This document shows positions 7,131 to 12,022 of a DNA stretch of 12,022 nt, in pieces (positions within the stretch are counted from its first letter, which is position 1; the number at the start of each line of letters is the position of its first letter). The stretch comes from an uncultured Caryophanales bacterium (GTDB lineage Bacteria; Bacillota_I; Bacilli_A; RFN20; CAG-826). The notes beneath the pieces are model-generated. The model was not told where the DNA came from. It was given only the letters and a program-made list of their open reading frames with translations, and ran no database searches. A program made the position numbers and the translations under genes. Location of the stretch: assembly GCA_946401755.1 (NCBI GenBank), contig CAMIVH010000017.1:1-12022 (forward strand). Direction: 5' to 3'.

Positions 7131-7143
7131 TTTGTATAAATAT

Positions 7144-7554
7144 ATGAAATACGAAAAGTCCTGTGGTGTAGTCACCTATATCCTTATCAACAACGAAATA
7201 CATTATCTATTGGTTAGACAAACCAATGGTTTTCTTTCATTTCCTAAAGGCCATGTTGAAGGTAATGAAACCGAAGAAGAAACCGCTTTACGTGAATGTT
7301 TAGAAGAAACCGCTCTTAAACTCACGTTAAAGAAAGGCTTTAGAGAAGTAATTAATTACAAGATTCCTGAAATAGATGTTGATAAAGACGTAGTGCTCTT
7401 TGTTGGTGAAATTGATAATCTTGATTATCATAGACAAGAAAAAGAGATTGATGACATCCAGGTATATAAATACCAAGAAGCGTACAATCTCTTAGAATTT
7501 GATAATTGGAAACAAGTTCTTAAGAAGGCTAACGACTTCCTTACAAAACTATAA
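7144..7554 (+). CDS. Nudix hydrolase (Ap4A-hydrolase-like, MutT family)
   Basis: A compact 136-residue Nudix protein. The Nudix box runs from G36 to L58 in the pattern Gx5Ex7REUxEExGU: G36, E42, R50, E51, E54 and E55 are all present. The normally conserved Gly near the end is Ala57. The FPKGHVEGNE context and the short length resemble bacterial asymmetrical diadenosine tetraphosphatases, but MutT, RppH or other nucleotide substrates are possible. The catalytic metal ligands are intact, so activity is expected. I start at ATG 7144, since an upstream GTG at 7123 lies inside tRNA-Gly. There is no Shine-Dalgarno sequence; the 13 nt after the tRNA CCA contain a -10-like TATAAA (7135-7140). The stop overlaps the end of the convergent HAD gene by 6 nt, with no terminator between. 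Confidence 0.9.
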   Translation: MKYEKSCGVVTYILINNEIHYLLVRQTNGFLSFPKGHVEGNETEEETALRECLEETALKLTLKKGFREVINYKIPEIDVDKDVVLFVGEIDNLDYHRQEKEIDDIQVYKYQEAYNLLEFDNWKQVLKKANDFLTKL

Positions 7555-8256
7555 TCTATTAAGCACGAGATTCATGATTTCTTCAAAGTTTCCGTGCTTA
7601 TATTTATTTATATCTTCATTATCTAAGTTTAATAAACAGTCAGTAATAAGATAGGAATCAATACCTAACTTATTAACAATCATATCTTCTCTAACATCAT
7701 TACCCACCATAATGACTTCGTCTGGTTTATAACCAGTCTTTTCTAATACTTCTTCATAGTATTTAAGATTTGGTTTGCTAAATCTAGAATTCTCATAAGC
7801 GGTGATGTATTTAAAATCATCAGGATTACAACCCGCCCAGCGGATTCTAGCTTTCGTGGCCACAAGTGGGAAGATAGGGTTAGAAGCAATGATTACTTCA
7901 TAACCTTTATCCTTAAGTCCTTTAATGAAGTCTTTCGCTAATGGTTGATAACCACATGTATGACCTAAAGTAGGGAAGATATTACTATAGAAGTCCACAA
8001 AGTTCTCTTTGTTTTCTTCTAATCTATCTGGATGGACTTCAATAAACTTCTTCCAAAATAGTTCTTCATTTGTTTGGCTACCATCATTTTGAATCATCGC
8101 TTTAGTGCCATACCAAATGACCTTTAAAAGTTCATCAAGAGTGTAGCCTAAATAGGCGATCTTTTTATAGACCTCGCCAAAATAAATCTTTTTAAAATAC
8201 TCCTCATCCATGGGGAGTAATGTTCCGTCTAAATCAAATAAAACTGCTTTAATCAT
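7549..8256 (-). CDS. HAD superfamily hydrolase (subfamily IA, phosphatase-like)
   Basis: The 235-residue protein has all four HAD motifs: I, DLDGT with nucleophile D8 and acid/base D10; II, S125 in IIASNP; III, K161 in FSKPN; IV, GNDxxxD with D187 and D191. A helical insertion between motifs I and II (about 15-90) is a C1-type cap, placing it with phosphoglycolate-phosphatase-like enzymes. The substrate is unknown. ATG 8256 is the start, as the DLDGT motif follows at the usual position. No Shine-Dalgarno sequence precedes it, and the predicted transcription start falls on the A of the ATG. It diverges from the metal permease across a 70-bp shared promoter region and converges with the Nudix gene. 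Confidence 0.92.
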   Translation of the reverse strand: MIKAVLFDLDGTLLPMDEEYFKKIYFGEVYKKIAYLGYTLDELLKVIWYGTKAMIQNDGSQTNEELFWKKFIEVHPDRLEENKENFVDFYSNIFPTLGHTCGYQPLAKDFIKGLKDKGYEVIIASNPIFPLVATKARIRWAGCNPDDFKYITAYENSRFSKPNLKYYEEVLEKTGYKPDEVIMVGNDVREDMIVNKLGIDSYLITDCLLNLDNEDINKYKHGNFEEIMNLVLNRL

Positions 8257-8262
8257 GAGAAG

Positions 8263-8291
8263 ATTATTTCATTTATATTATCGTTTGTCAT
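8263..8291 (-). promoter_or_regulatory. Promoter of the HAD gene (predicted leaderless start)
   Basis: On the minus strand, ATGACA (8291-8286) and AATAAT (8268-8263) each match consensus at 5 of 6 positions with a 17-nt spacer. Counting 7 nt from the -10 gives +1 at 8256, the first base of the start codon. Confidence 0.6.
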
Positions 8292-8308
8292 TACAAAATT
8301 TTATTTTG

Positions 8309-8317
8309 TGTTACAAT
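8309..8317 (+). promoter_or_regulatory. Extended -10 promoter of the ArsP_2 permease gene
   Basis: TGTTACAAT fits TGnTATAAT with one mismatch, and the predicted +1 is near 8324, 3 nt before ATG 8327. No -35 at ideal spacing is seen: TTGTCA (8285-8290) is 21 nt away and TTACAA (8291-8296) is 15 nt away. Confidence 0.5.
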
Positions 8318-8326
8318 ATGGGCCGT

Positions 8327-9190
8327 ATGACGTGGGAACTATTCTTTGACATTCTATTAGACGCATTAAAAGACAGTGGCATTGTCTTCGCTTTCGTGTT
8401 CTTATTCCATGTCATTTTGTCGTTTATTGAAACCCCAGTTTCTAACTTCTTAATCAAAAGAAAAAAGAGCTCACCAATCTTTGGTGCTTTATTTGGTTTA
8501 GTTCCTCAATGTGGTACATCCGTTATTGCTGCGGACTTATATATTAAGAAATATATTACAATTGGTACCGTTATCGCGGTCTTCTTAAGCTGCTCTGACG
8601 AGGCATTAATTGTTTTATTAGAAGCCTGGAATGAAAAGACCTTAATGATCTTCCCATTAATTGGTTTAAAACTTATTACTGGTATCGTCGTGGGTCTTCT
8701 TATTGATTTATTTATTAGAAAGCAAAAACTTGAAGAAGTAGACCATATCGAAGAAGAACACGAATGCCACAAGCATCATCACGAAAATACACCAGTGCAC
8801 GCGCATTTAATTCATCCATTAATACATGCGCTTCAAATACTTGCTTATGTCTTTGTTATCAATTTAGCTTTAGGACTTATTATTGGCTTTGTGACCGAAG
8901 AAAAGTTCTCCGCTTTTATGATTTCTAATAGATACTTAGCGCCTTTATTCTCATCTATTATTGGTCTTATTCCTAACTGTGCTTCATCTATTTTAATTAC
9001 AAAATTATTCGCTGAAGGTCAGCTTTCATTCGGCGCGTTATTTGCTGGCTTATTAGTTAATTCTGGCCTTGGTTTAACAGTCTTATTAAAAGATAAAAAG
9101 ACAATCGGAAAAGCATTCATTATCTTAGCTATTTGCTTTGTTATCGCTAATATTTTAGGTTACGTGACTTGTTTAGTGGTTGGTTTTTAG
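8327..9190 (+). CDS. ArsP_2-type putative heavy-metal/manganese exporter permease
   Basis: An integral membrane protein of 287 residues with two related halves. Each half has a conserved GL(V/I)P(Q/N)C motif, at C62 (GLVPQCGTSV) and C218 (GLIPNCASS), followed by a helix. This internal duplication matches the putative 10-TM metal exporter family (PF11449-type, often annotated as a putative manganese transporter). A hydrophilic central loop is rich in His, with C147, H148 and H150-H152 inside residues 140-163. Such a loop plausibly binds or senses metal, but no substrate has been assigned from sequence. ATG 8327 is favoured by the extended -10 box just upstream; ATG 8318 is three codons longer and abuts that box, so it would lie before the predicted +1. 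No Shine-Dalgarno sequence is present. It lies just upstream of a metal-responsive ArsR/CadA operon, which supports a role in metal export. Confidence 0.8.
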   Translation: MTWELFFDILLDALKDSGIVFAFVFLFHVILSFIETPVSNFLIKRKKSSPIFGALFGLVPQCGTSVIAADLYIKKYITIGTVIAVFLSCSDEALIVLLEAWNEKTLMIFPLIGLKLITGIVVGLLIDLFIRKQKLEEVDHIEEEHECHKHHHENTPVHAHLIHPLIHALQILAYVFVINLALGLIIGFVTEEKFSAFMISNRYLAPLFSSIIGLIPNCASSILITKLFAEGQLSFGALFAGLLVNSGLGLTVLLKDKKTIGKAFIILAICFVIANILGYVTCLVVGF

Positions 9191-9210
9191 TCTCTGACTA
9201 AATAGCAACT

Positions 9211-9230
9211 ATATGAACAGTCATTCATTT
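9211..9230. promoter_or_regulatory. ArsR/CzrA-type operator copy 1
   Basis: ATATGAA (9211-9217), a 6-nt centre, then TTCATTT (9224-9230) give an inverted repeat with 6 of 7 positions matching. It repeats site 2 exactly 31 bp upstream, about three helical turns, on the 5' side of the -35 box. Confidence 0.65.
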
Positions 9231-9235
9231 TTTAA

Positions 9236-9264
9236 TTGCAAATATGAACGAACATTCATATAAT
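9236..9264 (+). promoter_or_regulatory. Promoter of the arsR-cadA operon
   Basis: TTGCAA (9236-9241), a 17-nt spacer and a perfect TATAAT (9259-9264) predict +1 at about 9271. The leader to ATG 9282 is then only 11 nt and begins with a weak Shine-Dalgarno GGTGATG. Operator 2 occupies the spacer and the start of the -10 box, so a bound repressor would block RNA polymerase. Confidence 0.78.
9242..9261. promoter_or_regulatory. ArsR/CzrA-type operator copy 2 (core site)
   Basis: ATATGAA (9242-9248) and TTCATAT (9255-9261) are perfect inverted arms around a 6-nt centre, very similar to the known CzrA/SmtB-class operator (TATGAAC...ATTCATA type). It overlaps the spacer and half of the -10 box of the operon promoter. 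Confidence 0.82.
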
Positions 9265-9281
9265 AATTACGGTGATGAAAT

Positions 9282-9653
9282 ATGAAAGGTGTTCAAAACT
9301 CAACAATTAAGAAAATGGAAAGCTTGCTCGAAACAGCTTCCGATGCAACAAGATTAAAAATCATGTTAGCGTTACTCGATGACGATAAATGTGTCTGTGA
9401 AGGCGACTGCAACTGTGGTACCTGTTTAGATATGGACTGCATGATTGAAAAATGCGTTAACGATATCGCTGCGGAAATAGGGGCTTCTCAATCCTTAGTG
9501 TCCCATCAACTTAGAGTGCTTAAGGATGCTGACCTAGTTAGAACCCGTAAAGAAAAGACAAAAGTGTATTACTCATTATCGGATAAACACGTTCGCTTAT
9601 TATTAGGCGTTGCTTATGAACACGTGATGGAGGAGGAAGAGGAAAATGATTAA
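9282..9653 (+). CDS. ArsR/SmtB-family metal-sensing repressor with a Cys-rich insert
   Basis: This 123-residue winged-helix repressor should bind the two operators upstream and release DNA when metal is bound. The recognition region is SQSLVSHQLRVLKDADLV (69-86). Two metal-binding features are visible. First, C37, C39, C43, C45, C48, C53 and C58 cluster where family members usually carry the short ELCVCDL alpha-3 site, here expanded to a Cys-rich loop. Second, the C-terminal helix has D101-x-H103 and H114-x-x-E117, exactly the SmtB alpha-5 zinc-site spacing. The sensed ion is probably Zn2+, Cd2+ or Pb2+, given the CadA-type pump next door. The start at ATG 9282 fits the short 11-nt leader and weak Shine-Dalgarno. 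The stop overlaps the pump gene's start by 8 nt, so the two are one operon and translationally coupled. Confidence 0.93.
   Translation: MKGVQNSTIKKMESLLETASDATRLKIMLALLDDDKCVCEGDCNCGTCLDMDCMIEKCVNDIAAEIGASQSLVSHQLRVLKDADLVRTRKEKTKVYYSLSDKHVRLLLGVAYEHVMEEEEEND
9629..9642 (+). promoter_or_regulatory. Strong Shine-Dalgarno region for the CadA-like gene
   Basis: GGAGGAGGAAGAGG at 9629-9642, within the end of the arsR frame, has a purine-rich core 3-12 nt before ATG 9646. It also encodes the acidic Glu-rich tail of ArsR. It fixes the pump start and allows coupled translation. Confidence 0.8.
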
Positions 9654-12022
9654 GAAAATATATCACATCTCTGGATTCGATTGTCCTAACTGTGCTCATA
9701 AGAGCGAAACCCATTTAGGCAAACATGAAAAAGTCGATAGTTGTCATATCGATTTTTCTACGAATAAGATGTATGTCACATATAAAGATAAAGAATTAGA
9801 AGTCGAAGAAATCAAACAAGTTATTGCTCAAGTGGAAAGTGATCCACTAGATATCTATGACCTAGATAAGAAAGTGGTGAAGAAGACTTACCACATTTCT
9901 GGCTTTGACTGCCCAAACTGCGCGAAGAAATCTGAAGCCCATCTTGCAAAGCAAGAAGGCATCGAAGACGCTCATATTGACTTCTCCACAAATAAACTTT
10001 ACATGACTTATCAAAATAAGCCATGGACCATTGAACAAATCAAAAAGGTCATCGCTCAAGTCGAGAGTGACCCACTTGAAATCAAAGAAATCGAAGGTAA
10101 AGTCGAACATAAAGAAAGATTATTTACCGCGAATATGTGGTTCTTGCTTGCAAGAATCTTAATCGCAGTCGTGGTCTTAATCATCAACTTAGCCGTTCTT
10201 GAAAGATTCGATAACAGTGGCTGGATTAGATTTGCCATCTATACCGCCACAACAGTCTTATTAACATATGATGTTACTTGGCGTGTTATTAAGCACATCA
10301 AGAACCTTAATAACATCATTGACCATAACTTATTAATTACTATCGCTGTATTAGGCGCAACCGCTTTAGCGGTTATCCATCTCTTAAAAGAGGGCGAAGC
10401 AGAACATGGTGTCCACTTCGCTATGGAAGCAATGATGGTTGTTGGTTTATTCCAAGTTGGTCAAATCGTTGAAAAGATTGCCACTAATAGAAGTAAATTA
10501 GCTGTTATGAACGCCATTCAATTAAGAGTGGAATACGCTAACTTATTAAAAGATGGTGAAGTTAGAAAGGTTGATCCAGAAGAATTAGAAATCGGTGATA
10601 ACGTTGTTATCAGCGCTGGCGAAATGATCCCAGTTGATGGTGAAGTTGTTTCTGGTTCTGCTTATGTTGATAAATCATCTTTAACAGGTGAATTTGTCCC
10701 AGTTCTAACTGATGAAAATAATAAAGAAGTATTTGCTGGCTGCTTAGTTAAAACAGGTTCTATTACCATTAAGGTAAATAAGAAATATGAAGATAGTGCA
10801 GTCGCTAAGATTATTGAATTAATTTCTAACAGTGGTGAAAAGAAATCCAAAGCGGATGAATTCATTGCTAAGTTCGCTAGATGGTATACACCAGCTATCG
10901 TTATTATCTCTGCGTTAGTGTTATTAATTGGTGGTTTAATCACTCAAGACTGGAGTGAATTTGTGGTTAGAGGATTAGAAATCCTCGTCACAGGCTGCCC
11001 ATGTGCCATTGTCATCTCTGTCCCACTTGCTTACTTCGCTAGTGTTGGTTTAGCTAGTAAGAGAGGTATTGTCATTAAAGGCACTAACTATTTAGATCAA
11101 TTAAATAACGTTGATAAAATCGTTACCGATAAAACAGGTACCTTAACTCATGGTGTCTTTACTATCACAAAAGTCGCTAATGTCGATGGCGTTAGTGAAG
11201 AAGAATTATTAAATGCTTTATATGCGGCTGAGAGTTTATCTACTCACCCAATTGCTAAAGCAATTACTCATGATGTCGATGTTAAAGTTTTAGCGGCTAA
11301 ACAAGTCGACTATAAAGAAATCGCTGGCTTCGGTGTTCAAACTACTTATGAAGGTGAAGTTATCTATGCAGGTAATGCTCAGTTCATGAGAGATAATGGT
11401 GTAGAACACATTGAAGAAGATGTGATTGGCACAATCGTTCACTGCAAGAAAGGTGATAGATATCTTGGTTACATCGTTTTATACGATGAAGTGAAGAAAG
11501 AAGCTTATGAAATGGTTAAACTCTTACACAAGGAAAAGAAAGGTGTCATCCTTTTAACTGGTGATAAGAAAGAGAACGCTGATTATATCAAAGCGGAATT
11601 AGGTCTTGATAGAGTCTATAGTGAATTAACTCCAGACCAAAAGACTGAAATTCTCGAAAGAGAAATGTCCGTTACAAATAAAGCCGTAGCTTTCGTTGGT
11701 GATGGCATCAATGACGCACCAAGCATTATGCGTGCGGATGTTGGTATCGCCATGGGTGCGATTGGTAGTGACATCGCCGTAGAAAACGCTGACGTCGTTA
11801 TCATGAATGATGATCCAGCTAAGGTCTATGAAGCTGTGAAGATTGCCCGTATTGCTAGACATACCGCTATCTTCAATATCGTCTTCGCCTTATTCGTGAA
11901 GTTTGTTGTGGCTCTCTTAGTTTTGATCCTTGGTTCCAAATATATCCCAATGATTGTTCCAGTCCTTGCGGATACTGGTTTAACCGTTGTATTAGTGATT
12001 AACTCCTTATTAATCTTATATC
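9646..12022 (+). CDS. CadA/ZntA-type heavy-metal-exporting P1B ATPase (3' end outside window)
   Basis: The frame runs 792 residues to the window edge and is nearly complete. Domains in order: two tandem HMA domains with GFDCPNC (C13/C16 and C89/C92); a membrane region from about 164; an A-domain whose usual TGES reads TGEF (347-350); the transmembrane CPC site (C451-P452-C453); phosphorylation D495 in DKTGTLT; H534-P535 of the P1B HP motif; GDGINDAP (685-692); K752; and D776 in the last helix. CPC plus this Lys and Asp is the P1B-2 signature for Zn2+/Cd2+/Pb2+ export. The tail at residue 792 reaches NSLLILY, so only a short tail is probably missing. The start at ATG 9646 is supported by the upstream Shine-Dalgarno and the 8-nt overlap with arsR. 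It should be induced by the metal that inactivates the repressor. Confidence 0.94.
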   Translation, partial: MIKKIYHISGFDCPNCAHKSETHLGKHEKVDSCHIDFSTNKMYVTYKDKELEVEEIKQVIAQVESDPLDIYDLDKKVVKKTYHISGFDCPNCAKKSEAHLAKQEGIEDAHIDFSTNKLYMTYQNKPWTIEQIKKVIAQVESDPLEIKEIEGKVEHKERLFTANMWFLLARILIAVVVLIINLAVLERFDNSGWIRFAIYTATTVLLTYDVTWRVIKHIKNLNNIIDHNLLITIAVLGATALAVIHLLKEGEAEHGVHFAMEAMMVVGLFQVGQIVEKIATNRSKLAVMNAIQLRVEYANLLKDGEVRKVDPEELEIGDNVVISAGEMIPVDGEVVSGSAYVDKSSLTGEFVPVLTDENNKEVFAGCLVKTGSITIKVNKKYEDSAVAKIIELISNSGEKKSKADEFIAKFARWYTPAIVIISALVLLIGGLITQDWSEFVVRGLEILVTGCPCAIVISVPLAYFASVGLASKRGIVIKGTNYLDQLNNVDKIVTDKTGTLTHGVFTITKVANVDGVSEEELLNALYAAESLSTHPIAKAITHDVDVKVLAAKQVDYKEIAGFGVQTTYEGEVIYAGNAQFMRDNGVEHIEEDVIGTIVHCKKGDRYLGYIVLYDEVKKEAYEMVKLLHKEKKGVILLTGDKKENADYIKAELGLDRVYSELTPDQKTEILEREMSVTNKAVAFVGDGINDAPSIMRADVGIAMGAIGSDIAVENADVVIMNDDPAKVYEAVKIARIARHTAIFNIVFALFVKFVVALLVLILGSKYIPMIVPVLADTGLTVVLVINSLLILY
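9655..10083 (+). repeat. Tandem duplication encoding two HMA domains
   Basis: Residues 4-70 (9655-9855) and 80-146 (9883-10083) form two copies with a 228-bp period. By eye, 46 of 67 residues are identical, with invariant HISGFDCPNCA, HIDFSTNK and VIAQVESDPL blocks. Many identical residues use different codons. Copy 1 has an extra Cys33 where copy 2 has Ala. Confidence 0.9.

Noticed and set aside
7123..7143. GTG start for the Nudix gene
   Set aside because: It lies inside the 3' end of tRNA-Gly; ATG 7144 gives the normal N-terminus.
8210..8326. Upstream ATG extending the metal permease by 39 residues
   Set aside because: The added segment overlaps the start of the divergent HAD gene and its promoter, has no family match, and a promoter-like -10 box lies downstream of it.
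9186..9202. TTTAGTC-TCT-GACTAAA hairpin over the permease stop codon
   Set aside because: It is a perfect 7-bp stem but with no T-tract on either strand, so it is not called as a terminator.
9655..10083. Direct repeat considered as a CRISPR or mobile-element signal
   Set aside because: There are only two copies, with a 228-bp period, and they encode two HMA domains in frame; it is ordinary domain duplication.
9821..10238. Minus-strand frames opposite the HMA domains
   Set aside because: They are antisense of the tandem HMA coding repeat; the plus-strand frame has all the P1B ATPase motifs.

Overview
The window looks like a chromosomal segment of a low-GC, Bacillota-type bacterium (Bacilli or a Mollicutes relative). 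The support is AT-rich third codon positions, consensus TTGACA/TATAAT promoters, intrinsic terminators with T-tracts, a DegV-family protein, a yybP-ykoY (Mn2+) riboswitch and a CzrA/SmtB-like operator. All Trp codons I read are TGG. All nine visible stop codons are TAA or TAG, so there is no sign of TGA recoding, but TGA is not seen as a stop either.

Layout. At 1-224 is the 3' end of a degV-like gene. A tRNA-Leu(CAA) with its terminator follows. Next are a CPBP-family membrane protease (480-1370) and a tyrosine-phosphatase-like protein (1461-2252), separated by a strong terminator. A Mn2+-type riboswitch (2321-2395) leads a type II P-type ATPase (2420-5164), then a CrtI-like FAD oxidoreductase (5241-6761). 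A tRNA cluster (Thr-CGU, Val-GAC, a terminator hairpin, Gly-CCC) leads within 13 nt into a Nudix hydrolase (7144-7554). That gene converges on, and overlaps, a HAD phosphatase (7549-8256, minus strand). Divergent from the HAD gene is an ArsP_2-type metal permease (8327-9190). Last is a metal-responsive operon: an ArsR repressor with a cysteine-rich insert (9282-9653), overlapping a CadA/ZntA-type P1B ATPase that runs off the window (9646-12022).

How the genes fit together. Four genes point to metal-ion export: the riboswitch-controlled P2-type ATPase (Mn2+/Ca2+ by analogy with L. lactis YoaB and S. pneumoniae MgtA), the ArsP_2 permease with a His-rich loop, and the ArsR/CadA pair with two operator copies around a near-consensus promoter. 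This suggests a metal-homeostasis neighbourhood with an RNA sensor for one arm and a protein sensor for the other. The remaining genes look like unrelated housekeeping or accessory functions.

Most notable observations. (1) The ArsR protein carries seven Cys in 22 residues as well as a complete SmtB-type alpha-5 metal site. (2) Several first genes lack a Shine-Dalgarno sequence and have a -10-like box within a few bases of the start codon, which suggests leaderless transcripts. Genes behind a riboswitch or inside an operon have strong Shine-Dalgarno sequences. (3) The two tandem HMA domains of the CadA-like pump are conserved in protein but strongly diverged at synonymous sites. No CRISPR array, insertion sequence, prophage or attachment site was seen.
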